The position numbers and the translations under genes were made by a program. The notes under the pieces were generated by a model. That model did not search any database. It was not told the DNA's origin and saw only the letters and a list, made by a program, of their open reading frames with translations. Positions 20,738 to 29,981 of a DNA stretch of 64,000 bases are shown piece after piece. Source of the stretch: Ramlibacter terrae. GTDB lineage: Bacteria; Pseudomonadota; Gammaproteobacteria; Burkholderiales; Burkholderiaceae_C. The DNA lies in contig CP053418.1 of assembly GCA_013127575.1 (NCBI GenBank), positions 2,666,001-2,730,000 on the forward strand. The letters run 5' to 3'. Within the stretch, counting starts at the first letter, position 1, and every line of letters begins with the position of its first letter.

Positions 20738-21758
20738 ATGATGTCCGGAACACCCACCATGTGGGCCCTCTTCGCTGCCTTCGTGGTCGCTGCCCGGTGG
20801 TGGACTTCGCCAGCCTGCGCAAGCAGGGCGCCCACGCGGTGACCGTGCGGGAGGCCGCGATCTGGTCGATGGTATGGGTGCTGGTGTCGGCTGCTTTCGT
20901 CGGCTGGTTGTGGTGGTATCTCGGCGGGACGTCGGGCGACGCCGCCCGACAGGAGCTCGCCGGCGACAAGGCGCTCGAGTTCGTCACCGGCTACCTGGTC
21001 GAGAAGGCGCTTGCCGTCGACAACATCTTCGTGTTCCTGATGCTGTTCACGTACTTCGGGGTGCCGGCGGAGTACCAGAAGCGCGTGCTGATGATCGGCA
21101 TCTGGGCGCCCTCGCCTTGCGCGCGGTGATGATCCTGGTGGGCGCCGGCTGATCGCCAGCTTCCATTGGGTGCTGTACGTCTTCGGCGCCTTCCTCGTGT
21201 TCACCGGCATCAAGATGTGGTGGGCCGCCGGCCGGGAACCGGACCGGCCAACAACCCCGTCCTGCGGTGGATCAACCGGCGCATGAAGGTCGCGCCGGGC
21301 TTCGACGGCGAGCGGTTCTTCACCACCGTCGACGGCGTGCGCATGGCGACCCCACTGTTCGTCGTCATCCTCCTGATCGGCGTGGTCGACGTCATCTTCG
21401 CCGTCGACTCGATCCCCGCCATCTTCGCCATCACGACCGACCCCTTCATCGTCCTGACCTCGAACGTCTTCGCGATCCGGGACTGCGGGCGATGTACTTC
21501 CTGCTGGCCGGCATGCACGAGCGCTTCCACCTGCTCAGCTACGGCCTCGCCGTCGTGCTCGTGCTGATCGGCGCCAAGATGCTGCTCATCGACATCTACA
21601 AGATTCCCGTCGCCTGGTCGCTGGGCATGACGGTCATCGTGCTGGCCGCTTCGATGGTGCTCTCGCTGCGCATTCCCGCAAGGAAAGGGGCCGGTGGAGG
21701 CGCGTATCCCTTCACGCCGAAGCGCGGCGAATCAGGTGCCATTTTTCCACCCGAATGA
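20738..21758 (+). CDS. TerC-family integral membrane protein (Alx-like)
   Basis: About 341 residues with seven to nine hydrophobic helices. The TerC signatures are clear: TGYLVEKALAVDNIFVFLMLF, KRVLMIGILGALALRA, FFTTVDGVRMATPLFVVILLIGVVDVIFAVDSIPAIFAITTDPFIV (the two Asp-containing VDN and VDS motifs) and LLSYGLAVVLVLIGAKMLL. Five frame breaks (near 20795, 21105, 21148, 21250, 21482) all repair to CCTGG. Family members act in manganese or metal-ion export and pH or tellurite stress. Followed at 11 bp by an HPF-like gene, suggesting a stress operon. Confidence 0.88.
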
Positions 21759-21769
21759 AAGGACCAACC

Positions 21770-22048
21770 ATGCGGATCGAAATCCAGGCGATCGACCGGA
21801 GAGCCAGCGAGATCCAGGAAACGATGGCGGCGATCCGCGCCGCCCTCGAACAGGTCGTGGACCAGATCGCGCGCGTCGTGGTCAGGCTGTCCGCGAAGAC
21901 ACGGAGGAAGCAGCCTCTTTCACGTTGTGTCATCGAGGTCCACCTGACCAATGGGCAGGTGGAGATCGTCGAAGAACGGCAGCGGCGCTCGGGAGCCGCG
22001 GTGCGACGGGCGCTGGGCCGGATCTGGAAGGCGGTGGCGAAGAGGTAG
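21770..22048 (+). CDS. HPF/RaiA-like ribosome-associated protein
   Basis: Intact, 92 residues, start ATG 21770 behind AAAGGA. The pattern MRIEIQAIDR...IARVVVRLSAK...SRCVIEVHLTNGQVEIVEERQRRSGAAVRRALGRIWKAVAKR follows the beta-alpha-beta-beta-beta-alpha plan of hibernation-promoting factors; such short forms are common in stress clusters. It may bind idle 30S subunits. Eleven bp after terC, most likely the same transcript. Confidence 0.6.
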   Translation: MRIEIQAIDRRASEIQETMAAIRAALEQVVDQIARVVVRLSAKTRRKQPLSRCVIEVHLTNGQVEIVEERQRRSGAAVRRALGRIWKAVAKR

Positions 22049-22076
22049 TCCACCGGCCGCCGCGGCCGCTGGGCGA

Positions 22077-22340
22077 TCAGCGCCGGAGAAAAGGAAGCAC
22101 CTCCTGCGCCCCGCGCTTTCCCTCCGCGGCGGCAGCGGCGCCCCGGTGGAAGTCCATGGCCACGATCCCGCCCAACCTCGGACGAATCAGGACCTCCGCC
22201 AGTTCAGGTCCACCGCGATGACGACCTCGGCGCCAAGCGCGCGGCACAGGGACACGGGAACCGGATTGACCAGGCCGCCGTCGGCAAGAAGGCGCCCGTC
22301 ATGGACCACCGGCGTGAGCAGGCCCGGCATCGCCATCGAC
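22077..22340 (-). pseudogene. Remnant of an RssA-type patatin-like phospholipase
   Basis: Two adjacent minus-strand segments match the end of this family. Bases 22340-22190 give SMAMPGLLTPVVHDGRLLADGG and VNPVPVSLCRALGAEVVIAVDL, including the catalytic Asp of the DGG motif. Then a frame shift leads to ELAEVLIRPRLGGIVAMDFHRG...EVLPFLRR and a TGA at 22079-22077. The N-terminal two thirds with the GxSxG serine, and the spacer normally between the two segments, are missing. This is a decayed gene, not a simple indel. The flanking stretch to 22464 shows nothing else. Confidence 0.6.
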
Positions 22341-22464
22341 GCCCTGAGGCGGTCTCGTCGTCACGCGCCGATTCCGGGGTGGCGCCGCTGCGACAAAAGG
22401 GCATGGAGCGATCCGGCTTGATCCAGCGCAATCCGTTCTTCCGAACCCGCAGCAAAGTCGTCCC

Positions 22465-22689
22465 ATGGTTGCCCGCCTCACTGCCTCTCTGCTCAGCGCC
22501 GTCCTGCTGACCGGCTGTTCGTCGCTCCCGCCGCGGGGTAGTTCCGACTCGGCTTCGTGCCTGCATCTCGAGCAACCTGGCCTGCCGCGGCTACCTGTTC
22601 CGCTTCGATCGGCAGGATCGCCGCAACGTCGCCGGCGAAGCGCGGATCGAGCGGGTCGAGTCGCAGGAGCACCCCGGGACCCTTCCTGA
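22465..22689 (+). CDS. Possible small lipoprotein
   Basis: Reads MVARLTASLLSAVLLTGCSSLPP, a convincing lipoprotein signal with lipobox LLTGC. The remainder (to 74 residues) is Arg/Pro/Ser-rich and looks like an out-of-frame reading, so the gene may be frameshifted after residue 30. No family recognised. It lies between the patatin remnant and a truncated universal stress gene, in a stretch that looks eroded. Confidence 0.3.
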   Translation: MVARLTASLLSAVLLTGCSSLPPRGSSDSASCLHLEQPGLPRLPVPLRSAGSPQRRRRSADRAGRVAGAPRDPS

Positions 22690-22717
22690 CCCGACCATTC
22701 AACCGAAGGAGCAAGCC

Positions 22718-23236
22718 ATGACCACCTGCTACCGCCAAATCCTCATCCACCTCGATCCGACACGGGCCGTGACGCGCCGGCTCGCCGCGGCGCTCCGGGT
22801 CGCGCGCCACGACGGGGCCGCCGTGACTGCCTTGTACGCCGCCACGCCCAGCTTCGTGGAACTCGCGTACGCACCGGAAGTCGGCTCCGTCCTCATGCCC
22901 GACCTCGTGGAGCTCGACGACCGGCGGCGGCAATGGGCCATCGACGCGTTCGATGCAGCCGTCAAGGATGCCGGGCTCCGCGTCCGGTGGAGCCAGACAG
23001 CCGAGGTCCCCGTGGCCCTTGCCTTCGCGCAGCAGGCGCTCTATGCGGACCTGATGGTCGTTGGACAGCAGGATCGTGGTAACGAAAACGCCTCCGCCGT
23101 CCCCGGTGATTTCGTCGAGACCGTGCTGTCCGTCAGCGGGCGCCCTGCCCCGGTCCTCCCTTCCACGCTCGCCGGGGACACGATCGGCCAGACCGTATGG
23201 GAGGTAGTCTGCTGTTCCCCCGTGCGGCCGCATTGA
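22718..23236 (+). CDS. Truncated universal stress protein
   Basis: 172 residues, ATG behind AAGGAG. The first UspA-like domain is nearly complete (YRQILIHLDPT...ALYADLMVVGQQDRGNENASAVPGDFVETVLSVSGRPAPVLPS), as in the two-domain Usp proteins of Burkholderiales. The reading ends 20 residues into where the second domain (normally VLVAWNGSREAARA and about 110 residues more) should begin. No alternate frame restores it, so this looks like a real 3' deletion. It may be non-functional. Confidence 0.65.
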   Translation: MTTCYRQILIHLDPTRAVTRRLAAALRVARHDGAAVTALYAATPSFVELAYAPEVGSVLMPDLVELDDRRRQWAIDAFDAAVKDAGLRVRWSQTAEVPVALAFAQQALYADLMVVGQQDRGNENASAVPGDFVETVLSVSGRPAPVLPSTLAGDTIGQTVWEVVCCSPVRPH

Positions 23237-23255
23237 CGAAGATCAGGCGAAGCGC

Positions 23256-23296
23256 TTGATGTGCATCAAGGGCGAACGGCGTCCGCGGCCTACCCT
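23256..23296 (+). promoter_or_regulatory. FNR-type oxygen-responsive promoter of the downstream usp gene
   Basis: TTGATGTGCATCAA (23256-23269) is a perfect FNR/Anr consensus (TTGATnnnnATCAA). Its centre at 23262.5, with a -10-like TACCCT at 23291-23296, puts a start near 23303-23304, i.e. FNR at about -41.5, the class II activator position. A weaker second site, TTGACGAAGATCAG (23233-23246), lies 23 bp upstream. An Fnr-type regulator is encoded at 39934-40703. Confidence 0.75.
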
Positions 23297-23329
23297 TGGC
23301 AGGGTCGCCACGAACCAAGGAAGACCCTC

Positions 23330-23752
23330 ATGAAAGTGCTCCTCGCTGCCGATGGCAGCAGCTTCACCAAGAAGGCCCTCGCCTTCCTCGTCACCCACCC
23401 GGAGGTGCTGGGCGCCGACGGCGAAGTGGCCGTGCTCCACGTCCAGTACGCGATGCCCCCGCGCGTGACCGCGATGGTCGGCGCCGGCCCGGTGCACGAC
23501 TACTACAAGGAAGAAGCCGGCAAGGTGCTCGCGCCGATCGAGGAATTCCTGAAGCGCCACGAACTCCGCTTCACGAGCGATTGGCTGGTCGGGCAGCCGG
23601 CCCCCGAAATCATCGCGCAAGCCGAGAAGCTCAAGGCGCACATGATCATCATGGGCACGCACGGCCATGGCCTGCTGGGGCGGGCGCTGATGGGAAGCGT
23701 GGCGCAGAAGGTGCTGGTGGACAGCCCCATGCCGGTGCTGCTGGTGAAGTAG
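23330..23752 (+). CDS. Universal stress protein UspA family
   Basis: Intact single-domain protein of 140 residues. MKVLLAADGS at the start and the ATP-binding signature GTHGHGLLGRALMGSVAQKVL near the end (G-2x-G-9x-G-S) mark an ATP-binding Usp. ATG preceded by a weak site (AAGGAAGACCCTC). The FNR box at 23256-23269 suggests induction at low oxygen, as for anaerobic Usp proteins of Pseudomonas. Confidence 0.9.
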   Translation: MKVLLAADGSSFTKKALAFLVTHPEVLGADGEVAVLHVQYAMPPRVTAMVGAGPVHDYYKEEAGKVLAPIEEFLKRHELRFTSDWLVGQPAPEIIAQAEKLKAHMIIMGTHGHGLLGRALMGSVAQKVLVDSPMPVLLVK

Positions 23753-23820
23753 GCCAGCCCCCGCACGGCGAAGGAGTAAGGTCGTCGCGCCGGCACCCGG
23801 GGAGCGTCCGGCACGGTCCC

Positions 23821-23849
23821 TTGCTTTCAGCCTCGATCGAGGCTAGACT
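23821..23849 (+). promoter_or_regulatory. Autoregulated promoter of the Xre/RES module
   Basis: TTGCTT (23821-23826) and TAGACT (23844-23849) are exactly 17 bp apart. The spacer is filled by the perfect 16-bp palindrome AGCCTCGATCGAGGCT (23829-23844). An operator lying in the spacer fits repression by the toxin-antitoxin complex. The antitoxin starts 31 bp after the -10. Confidence 0.6.
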
Positions 23850-23879
23850 GAGTCCAGATCGAGACCGACCGGAGCTGCC

Positions 23880-24426
23880 ATGACCACGACCGAAACCCTG
23901 CGAGAGCCCTCGAAGCGGCCGGGCCGCGCCCCTGTCGTCCCGCGTTCGCGGCTGCGCGCCGTTCCCTCGCCCAGGCCGCGTACCAGGATCTCGATGCCTT
24001 CGTGGTGCAGGTGGCGGAAGCCACGCCCTTCGAGCTCGTCGACCTCGAGCGGCGCGGCGTCGAAGGCCGTTTCCTCAAGGACGTCTCGAAGCGGCTCGAC
24101 GTGCCGCAGCTGCACGTCTTCGACATGCTCGGCGTGCCCAAGGCCACGGCCGAGAAGAAGGTGGCGGCGGGCGAGGTCATCTCCGGCAGCGGTGGCAGGC
24201 CGCCATCGGCATGGCGCGGCTGATCGCCAAGGCGCAGGACATCGTCGCCAACTCCACGGCGCCGGAGGCGCGCGATTTCGACGCCGCCCGCTGGCTGGGC
24301 AAGTGGCTGGACGTGCCGCAGCCGGCGCTGGGCGGCCGCAAGCCCTCGGAACTGCTCGACACGCCGACCGGACTGGACGTGGTGCTCAAGGTGCTGGGCG
24401 CGCTCGAAAGCGGCGCCTATCAATGA
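23880..24426 (+). CDS. Xre/MbcA/ParS-type antitoxin (DUF2384)
   Basis: About 182 residues. An N-terminal helical part (LDAFVVQVAEATPFELVDLERRGVEGRFLKDVSKRLDVPQLHVFDMLGVPKAT, HTH-like) precedes the C-terminal toxin-binding domain with RLIAKAQDIV...FDAARWLGKWLDVPQPALGGRKPSELLDTPTGLDVVLKVLGALESGAY. The GxxPxELLDTxxG motif is diagnostic. Breaks near 23938 and 24200. The stop overlaps the toxin ATG. Confidence 0.85.
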
Positions 24427-24913
24427 TCCTCTGGCGCATCGCGACAGAGACCAGCAGTACCGGGCGGACGACCTCAGCGGCGGCGGCGCGGCACGCAGCC
24501 CCGGGCGCTGGAACGAAGCGGGGCAGGCGGTGCTCTACACCGCCCCAAGCATCGCCATCGCGGTGCTGGAGACCGCCGCGCACATCGATGACGGCGGCCT
24601 GCCCCTCAACCGCTACCTGGTGAAGCTCGAACTGCCGCCGCGCGTGTGGCAGTCCCGCAAGCAGCTCGACGCGGCCGCCCTGCCCCCGACGTGGAACGCG
24701 GTTCCGGCCGGAGCCACCAGCGCGCAGGTCGGTTCGGCCTGGCTGCGCGCGAACGAAAGCGCCGTGCTGCTGGTGCCGTCCGTGATCGTGCCGGAGGAGA
24801 ACGCGGCGCTCATCAATCCGGCCCATCCCGACGCCGCGAAGATCAAGGCCACCGTCGTCCGCCCCTTCGAGTACAGCCGGCTGTTCCGCTCGGGTTCGCG
24901 TCCCGGCCGATAA
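24423..24913 (+). CDS. RES-domain toxin
   Basis: About 163 residues; the ATG overlaps the antitoxin stop (ATGA). RES features: Arg near the start (MILWRIA), [29 protein letters not shown] (conserved Arg, Tyr and Glu), and a late Ser in [27 protein letters not shown]. Characterised RES toxins degrade or ADP-ribosylate with NAD+ as substrate and stop growth until neutralised by the Xre partner. A frame break near 24447, just after residue 8, repairs to CCAGG (ETRQYRADD). Confidence 0.88.
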
Positions 24914-24922
24914 TCGGGGGCC

Positions 24923-26472
24923 ATGCAGACCGCCCCCTCCACATCACCATGCATTCCGCCGACAACGTGGCGATCGTCGCCAACGACGGCGGCCTGCCGC
25001 CCGGCGCGACCTTCGCTTCCGGCCTGGTGCTGCGCGAGCGCGTGCCCGAGGGGCACAAGGTGGCGCTGGTCGACCTGCCCGAAGGCAGCGTGGTGCGGCG
25101 CTACGACGTGCCGATCGGCTACGCGCTGCAGGACATCCCGGCGGGCAGCTGGGTGCACGAGCGGCTGCTGCGCATGCCCGAGGCGCGCGAGCTCGAAGAC
25201 CTGCCGATGGCGACCGTCCGGCGCGAGCTTCCGCCGCTGGAGGGGTACACCTTCGAGGGCTTCCGCAATCCCGACGGCTCGGTCGGCACCCGCAACATCC
25301 TCGCCATCACGCAGACCGTGCAGTGCGTGGCCGGTGTGACCGACTTCGCCGTGCAGCGCATCAAGTCCGAGCTGCTGCCGCGCTACCCGAACGTCGACGA
25401 CGTCGTGGCGCTGGAGCACGGCTATGGCTGCGGCGTCGCCATCGACGCGCCCGACGCGGTGGTGCCGATCCGCACGCTGCGCAACATCAGCCTCAACCCC
25501 AACTTCGGCGGCGAGGTGATGGTGGTCAGCCCGGGCTGCGAGAAGCTCCAGCCCGAGCGCCTGCTGCCGCCCGGCAGCATTCCGGTCGTGGACCAGCGCA
25601 GCGAGCCGGCGGCCCTCGACGTGGTGTGCCTGCAGGACGACGCGCACGTCGGCTTCATGTCGATGGTGGACTCGATCGTGCGGCAGGCCGAACAGCACCT
25701 CGCCCGGCTGAACGCGCGCCGGCGCGAAACCGTGCCGGCCAGCGAGCTGGTGGTGGGCGTGCAGTGCGGCGGCAGCGACGCCTTCTCCGGTGTCACCGCC
25801 AATCCGGCCGTGGGCTTCTGCGCCGACCTGCTGGTGCGGGCCGGCGCCAGCGTCATGTTCTCCGAAACGACCGAAGTGCGCGACGGCGTGGCCCAGCTCA
25901 CCGCCCGCGCCGCCACCCCGGAAATCGCCAGGCCGTGGTCCGCGAGATGGCACGGTACGACGCCTACCTGCAGCGCGGCAGCGTCGATCGCAGCGCCAAC
26001 ACCACGCCCGGCAACAAGAAGGGCGGCCTGTCCAACATCGTCGAGAAGGCGATGGGCTCGATCATCAAGTCGGGCACCGCGCCGATCACGGGCGTGCTCG
26101 CCCCCGGCGAAAAGCTCAAGCAGCGGGGCCTGACCTACGCCGCCACGCCGGCCAGCGACTTCATCTGCGGCACGCTGCAGCTCGCCGCCGGCATGAACCT
26201 GCACGTCTTCACCACCGGCCGCGGCAGCCGTACGGGCTGGCCGAAGTGCCCGTCATCAAGGTGGCGACGCGCAGCGACCGGCGCGCCGCTGGCACGACCT
26301 GATGGACGTCAACGCCGGCACCATCGCCGAAGGCAAGGCCACCATCGAAGAGGTCGGCTGGGAGCTGTTCCGGCTGATGCTCGACGTGGCGAGCGGCCGC
26401 CGCAAGACCTGGGCCGAACAGTGGAAGCTGCACAACGCGCTCGTTCTCTTCAACCCCGCCCCGGTGACCTGA
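24923..26472 (+). CDS. garD: Galactarate dehydratase (UxaA/GarD family)
   Basis: About 516 residues. An N-terminal SAF domain ([15 protein letters not shown]...[23 protein letters not shown]) precedes the UxaA core: [103 protein letters not shown] and [19 protein letters not shown]. The reaction is galactarate to 5-dehydro-4-deoxy-glucarate with an Fe2+ site. Start is either ATG 24923 (needs a shift near 24936) or ATG 24949 in frame. Internal breaks near 25930 and 26285 repair to CCWGG; one near 26228 does not. No other sugar-acid genes lie nearby. Confidence 0.88.
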
Positions 26473-27512
26473 TGCAGGTCGCGGCCCTTCGGGAGCGGCT
26501 GCGCGCCGCCGGCGCGGGGCCCACGCACGCGCAGCGCGTGCTGCGGCTGTGGGCGCAGGCCTTGCCGCAGGACAGCGGCCGCCGGCGGCCGCAGGACTTC
26601 CTGCCGGCCACGCTGCTGCAGGCCCTCCCCGCGATCGAAGCCGAACTGGCCGGCCTGGCGACGCTGCAGTCGGCGCATCCCGGCGCCGACGGCTCCGAAC
26701 GCCTGCTGGTCGCGCTAGCCGACGGCCAGGCGGTGGAAAGCGTGCTGCTGCCCCGCGACGGCCTGTGCATCTCGTCCGGTGGGTTGCGCCGTCGGCTGCG
26801 TGTTCTGCATGACCGGCCGGGGCGGACTGGTGCGCCAGCTCGGCAGCGCCGAGATGGTGGCGCAGGTGGCGCTGGCACGGCGGCGGCGTGCGGTGAAGAA
26901 GGTCGTCTTCATGGGCATGGGCGAGCCCGCGCACAACCTCGACAACGTGCTCGAAGCCATCCAGCTGCTCGGCACCGCCGGCAACATCGGCCACAAGAAC
27001 CTCGTGTTCTCCACGGTCGGCGACCCGCGCGTGTTCGAGCGGCTGCCCCGCGGCGCCGTCAAGCCGGCGCTCGCGCTGTCGCTGCACACCACGAAGGCCG
27101 CGCTGCGCGAGCAGCTGCTGCCGCGCGCCCCGCGCATCACGCCCGAGGACTGGTCGCGGCCGGCGAGGCCTATGCGCGCACCACCGGCTACCCGGTGCAA
27201 TACCAGTGGACGCTGCTCGAAGGCATCAACGACGGCGAGGACGAGCTCGACGGCATCGTCCGGCTGCTGCACGGCAAGTACGCGGTGCTGAACATGATCC
27301 CGTACAACACCATCGAAGGGCTGGATTTCCGCCGGCCCTCGTGGGAGCGCGCCGCCGCCATCGCGCGCAGCCTGCACCGCCGCGGCGTGCTGACCAAGCT
27401 GCGGCAGTCGGCCGGGCAGGACGTCGACGGCGGCTGCGGCCAGTTGCGCGCCCGCGCGGCCGGGCAGCGGACCGTGCCGGTGAAGGTGGTCCGCGCCCGG
27501 GCGCCGCACTAG
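26472..27512 (+). CDS. RlmN-like radical SAM RNA methyltransferase
   Basis: About 346 residues. Radical-SAM cluster motif [11 protein letters not shown] (CxxxCxxC) with RlmN blocks [52 protein letters not shown] and [17 protein letters not shown] [13 protein letters not shown], plus a C-terminal Cys in [10 protein letters not shown]. Family enzymes methylate C2 of adenine in 23S rRNA A2503 and some tRNAs. The N-terminus is shorter and divergent from housekeeping RlmN, so a paralog is likely. Breaks near 26776 and 27150 repair to CCWGG. The ATG overlaps the garD stop (TGATG). Confidence 0.75.
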   Translation: MQVAALRERLRAAGAGPTHAQRVLRLWAQALPQDSGRRRPQDFLPATLLQALPAIEAELAGLATLQSAHPGADGSERLLVALADGQAVESVLLPRDGLCISSGGLRRRLRVLHDRPGRTGAPARQRRDGGAGGAGTAAACGEEGRLHGHGRARAQPRQRARSHPAARHRRQHRPQEPRVLHGRRPARVRAAAPRRRQAGARAVAAHHEGRAARAAAAARPAHHARGLVAAGEAYARTTGYPVQYQWTLLEGINDGEDELDGIVRLLHGKYAVLNMIPYNTIEGLDFRRPSWERAAAIARSLHRRGVLTKLRQSAGQDVDGGCGQLRARAAGQRTVPVKVVRARAPH

Positions 27513-27549
27513 CGCCAATCTCCGACCCCGTACCCACCGGCCCCGGCGC

Positions 27550-28787
27550 ATGATGGCCGCATGGCACATCCACCGCTGGCCGGGAGCTGACGATCGCGCT
27601 GATCGTCGCGCTGCTGCTGTTCGACTACTTTTTCCACATCCGGACCGCGCACGTGCCCAGCCTCGGCGAGGCCGCGCGCTGGTCGGCCGCCTATGTCGGC
27701 GTCGCCCTCCTCTTCGGCGGCGCCGTCTTCTGGCTGGGCGGGCCGACGATGGGCACCGAATACTTCGCGGGCTACATCACGGAGAAGGCGCTCTCGGTCG
27801 ACAACGTGTTCGTGTTCTGGTGATCATGCAGGCGTTCAAGGTGCCGCCGCAGGACCAGCAGAAAGCCCTGCTGATCGGCATCGTGCTCTCGCTCGTCGCG
27901 CGGGCCGTCTTCATCTTCATCGGTGCCGCCCTGCTGGAGCGCTTCGCCCGGGTGTTCTACATCTTCGGGCTGGTGCTGCTGGTGACGGCCGGCCACATGC
28001 TGATGCCGGAGGACAAGCGCCACGACGAGCAGGACGCGGAAAGCATGGTGCTGCGGCTGACGCGGCGGATCATCCCCACCACCGGGTTCTACGACGGCGA
28101 CAAGCTGTTCACGATGCACGAGGGCCGGCGCCGGATGACGCCGATGGTGCTGGTGATCGTGGCGCTCGGGCTCACCGACATCCTGTTCGCGCTCGACTCG
28201 ATCCCCGCCATCTTCGGCCTGACGCAGGACGTGTTCGTGGTGTTCACCGCCACGGCGTTCTCGCTGCTCGGGCTCCGGCAGCTCTACTTCTGGTCGAAGG
28301 GCTGCTGGAAAGGCTGCTGTACCTGTCGTACGGGCTGGCGGCGATCCTCGCGTTCATCGGCGTCAAGCTGGTGCTGCACGCGCTGCACGAGAACAACCTG
28401 CCCTTCATCAACGACGGCGCGCCCGTGAAGGTGGTCGAGGTGAGCACCATGCAGTCGCTGCTCGTCATCCGGGCATCTGGTGCTGACGGTGCTGTTGTCG
28501 CTGCTCTCGCCCAAAGGGAAGACCAAGAGCACGGTGGGCAAGCTGCGGCGGCTGGTGGGGCGCTACCTCGACCTGCCCCCGGACACGCCGGCCGCGGAGC
28601 GGCAGTCCGCGTACGAGAGGCTGGTGGCAGCCGAGGCCGCCACCAAGGCTTTGCCGACCGACCTGCGGCGCCTGATCCGCGATCCCGAACGGCTGAAGGC
28701 CCGGTGGCGCAGGCGCACGCGCTGCAGGCCGGCACCGCGGTGCCGATCCCGGCCGAGGCTACCGCGCGGTCGCCAGCACGCCCGTAG
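27550..28787 (+). CDS. TerC-family membrane protein (second copy)
   Basis: About 412 residues. TerC signatures: DYFFHIRTAHVPS, GYITEKALSVDNVFVF, KALLIGIVLSLVARAVFIFIGAALLERF, KLFTMHEGRRRMTPMVLVIVALGLTDILFALDSIPAIFGLTQDVFVVF and LLYLSYGLAAILAFIGVKLVLHAL. It has a longer hydrophilic C-terminus (KSTVGKLRRLVGRYLDLPPD...) than the copy at 20738. Breaks near 27585, 27821, 28293, 28470, 28485 and 28705 mostly repair to CCTGG. Its 3' end overlaps the opposing YeeE gene by 29 bp. Confidence 0.88.
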
Positions 28788-29894
28788 CGGCGCGCGCGCC
28801 GCGCCCCTGCCACAGCAGCGTCCCCCGGCGCCGGCGACGATGCCGGCGGTGGCGATCAGCGCGCCGCTGGACAGCATCGCCATGCCGGTCACCCCGTTGC
28901 CCACCGAGCAGCCGAGCGCCGTGATGCCGCCGAAGCCCATCAGGACGCCGCCGGCGACGTGCTCGCCGATCTCGCGCGGTCCACGGAACGACTCGAGCTT
29001 GAACTCGCCGCGCAGCGCCGCGCTGACCGCGCTGCCGACCAGCACGCCCAGCGCCAGCATGACGCCGAAGGTGGCGACCATGCTCTTGTCGGTCCACAGC
29101 GTGAGCAGGTCCAGCGCGTGCGCCATCGGCGCCGCGAACGACAGGCCTTCGGGCCGGCGGGACTGCGTGCCGAGCCACGCGGGCTCCAGCGTTTCCGGGT
29201 GTTCGGCAAGGAAGCCGAGGTTGCCGGTGAGGAACAGGGCCGCCGCGACGAGGCCGCCGACCGCGACACCGCCGATCCAGTCGCCCTTGGCCACCACGCG
29301 GCGCAGGCGCCAGCCGGGCGACGACGCCAGCCAGCAGCAGCCAGGCCAGCGTCCAGCGAACGGCCTGCGGCGAAGCGCCGGTCGCCGCGCCGAGCAGCGT
29401 GCCGAGGTCCTGCGGCGCGCCGAGCATCACGTTGACGCGGTCCAGCCCTTCGGCGCGGGGCGTGGCGAACAGCCCGCGCAGGGTCATCGCCGACGCGACG
29501 GCAATGATCACCAGCGTCATCGCCGCCTTCAGGTTGCCGGAGCCGGCCTTCACCAGCGCGCGCTGCGGACAGCCCTGCGCCAGGATCATGCCGGCGCCGA
29601 ACAGCAGGCCGCCCACCAGCGCCGACAGCCACACCAGCCGGTCGCTCCACGACAGCACACGGGTGCCGTCGATGAGGCCGAAGGCGATCAGGCCCTGCAC
29701 CAGCACGGCGCCGACCGCGATGGCCAGCAGCCACGCCATGGCGCGCCCGGGGCTGCGGAATTCGACCCAGTCGGCCACTGCGCCACGGGTGCAGAAACGG
29801 GTGGCTGGCCCACGGCGCCCGGGGCGAGGCCGAGGCCGAGTGCGCCGAAGACGACGAGGCGGCTGAGGGTTGCGGGATCGGCGGGAAGGCTCAT
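28759..29894 (-). CDS. YeeE/YedE-family sulfur (thiosulfate) transport protein
   Basis: About 378 residues, nine or more hydrophobic helices, two YeeE repeats. The key cysteine motifs are GMILAQGCPQRALVKAGSG in the first half and GGITALGCSVGNGVTGMA in the second; in YeeE these Cys relay thiosulfate through the membrane. Start ATG 29894. Breaks near 29793, 29330 and 28835. It diverges from the dsrE-like gene and sits next to the sox island, so a part in sulfur uptake is likely. Confidence 0.82.
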
Positions 29895-29945
29895 GGCGGG
29901 GCTACGGTCGGGCGGACCCGGGAGTGTAGTGGGGCGCGCGGATTC

Positions 29946-29970
29946 GGGGATACTCCCGCAACATATCCCC
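29946..29970. repeat. Inverted repeat in the yeeE/dsrE divergent gap
   Basis: GGGGATA (29946-29952) and TATCCCC (29964-29970) flank an 11-bp spacer, and the repeat ends directly before the AAGGAG ribosome site of the dsrE-like gene. It could be an operator or an mRNA hairpin that controls ribosome access. Confidence 0.35.
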
Positions 29971-29981
29971 AAGGAGCTTCC

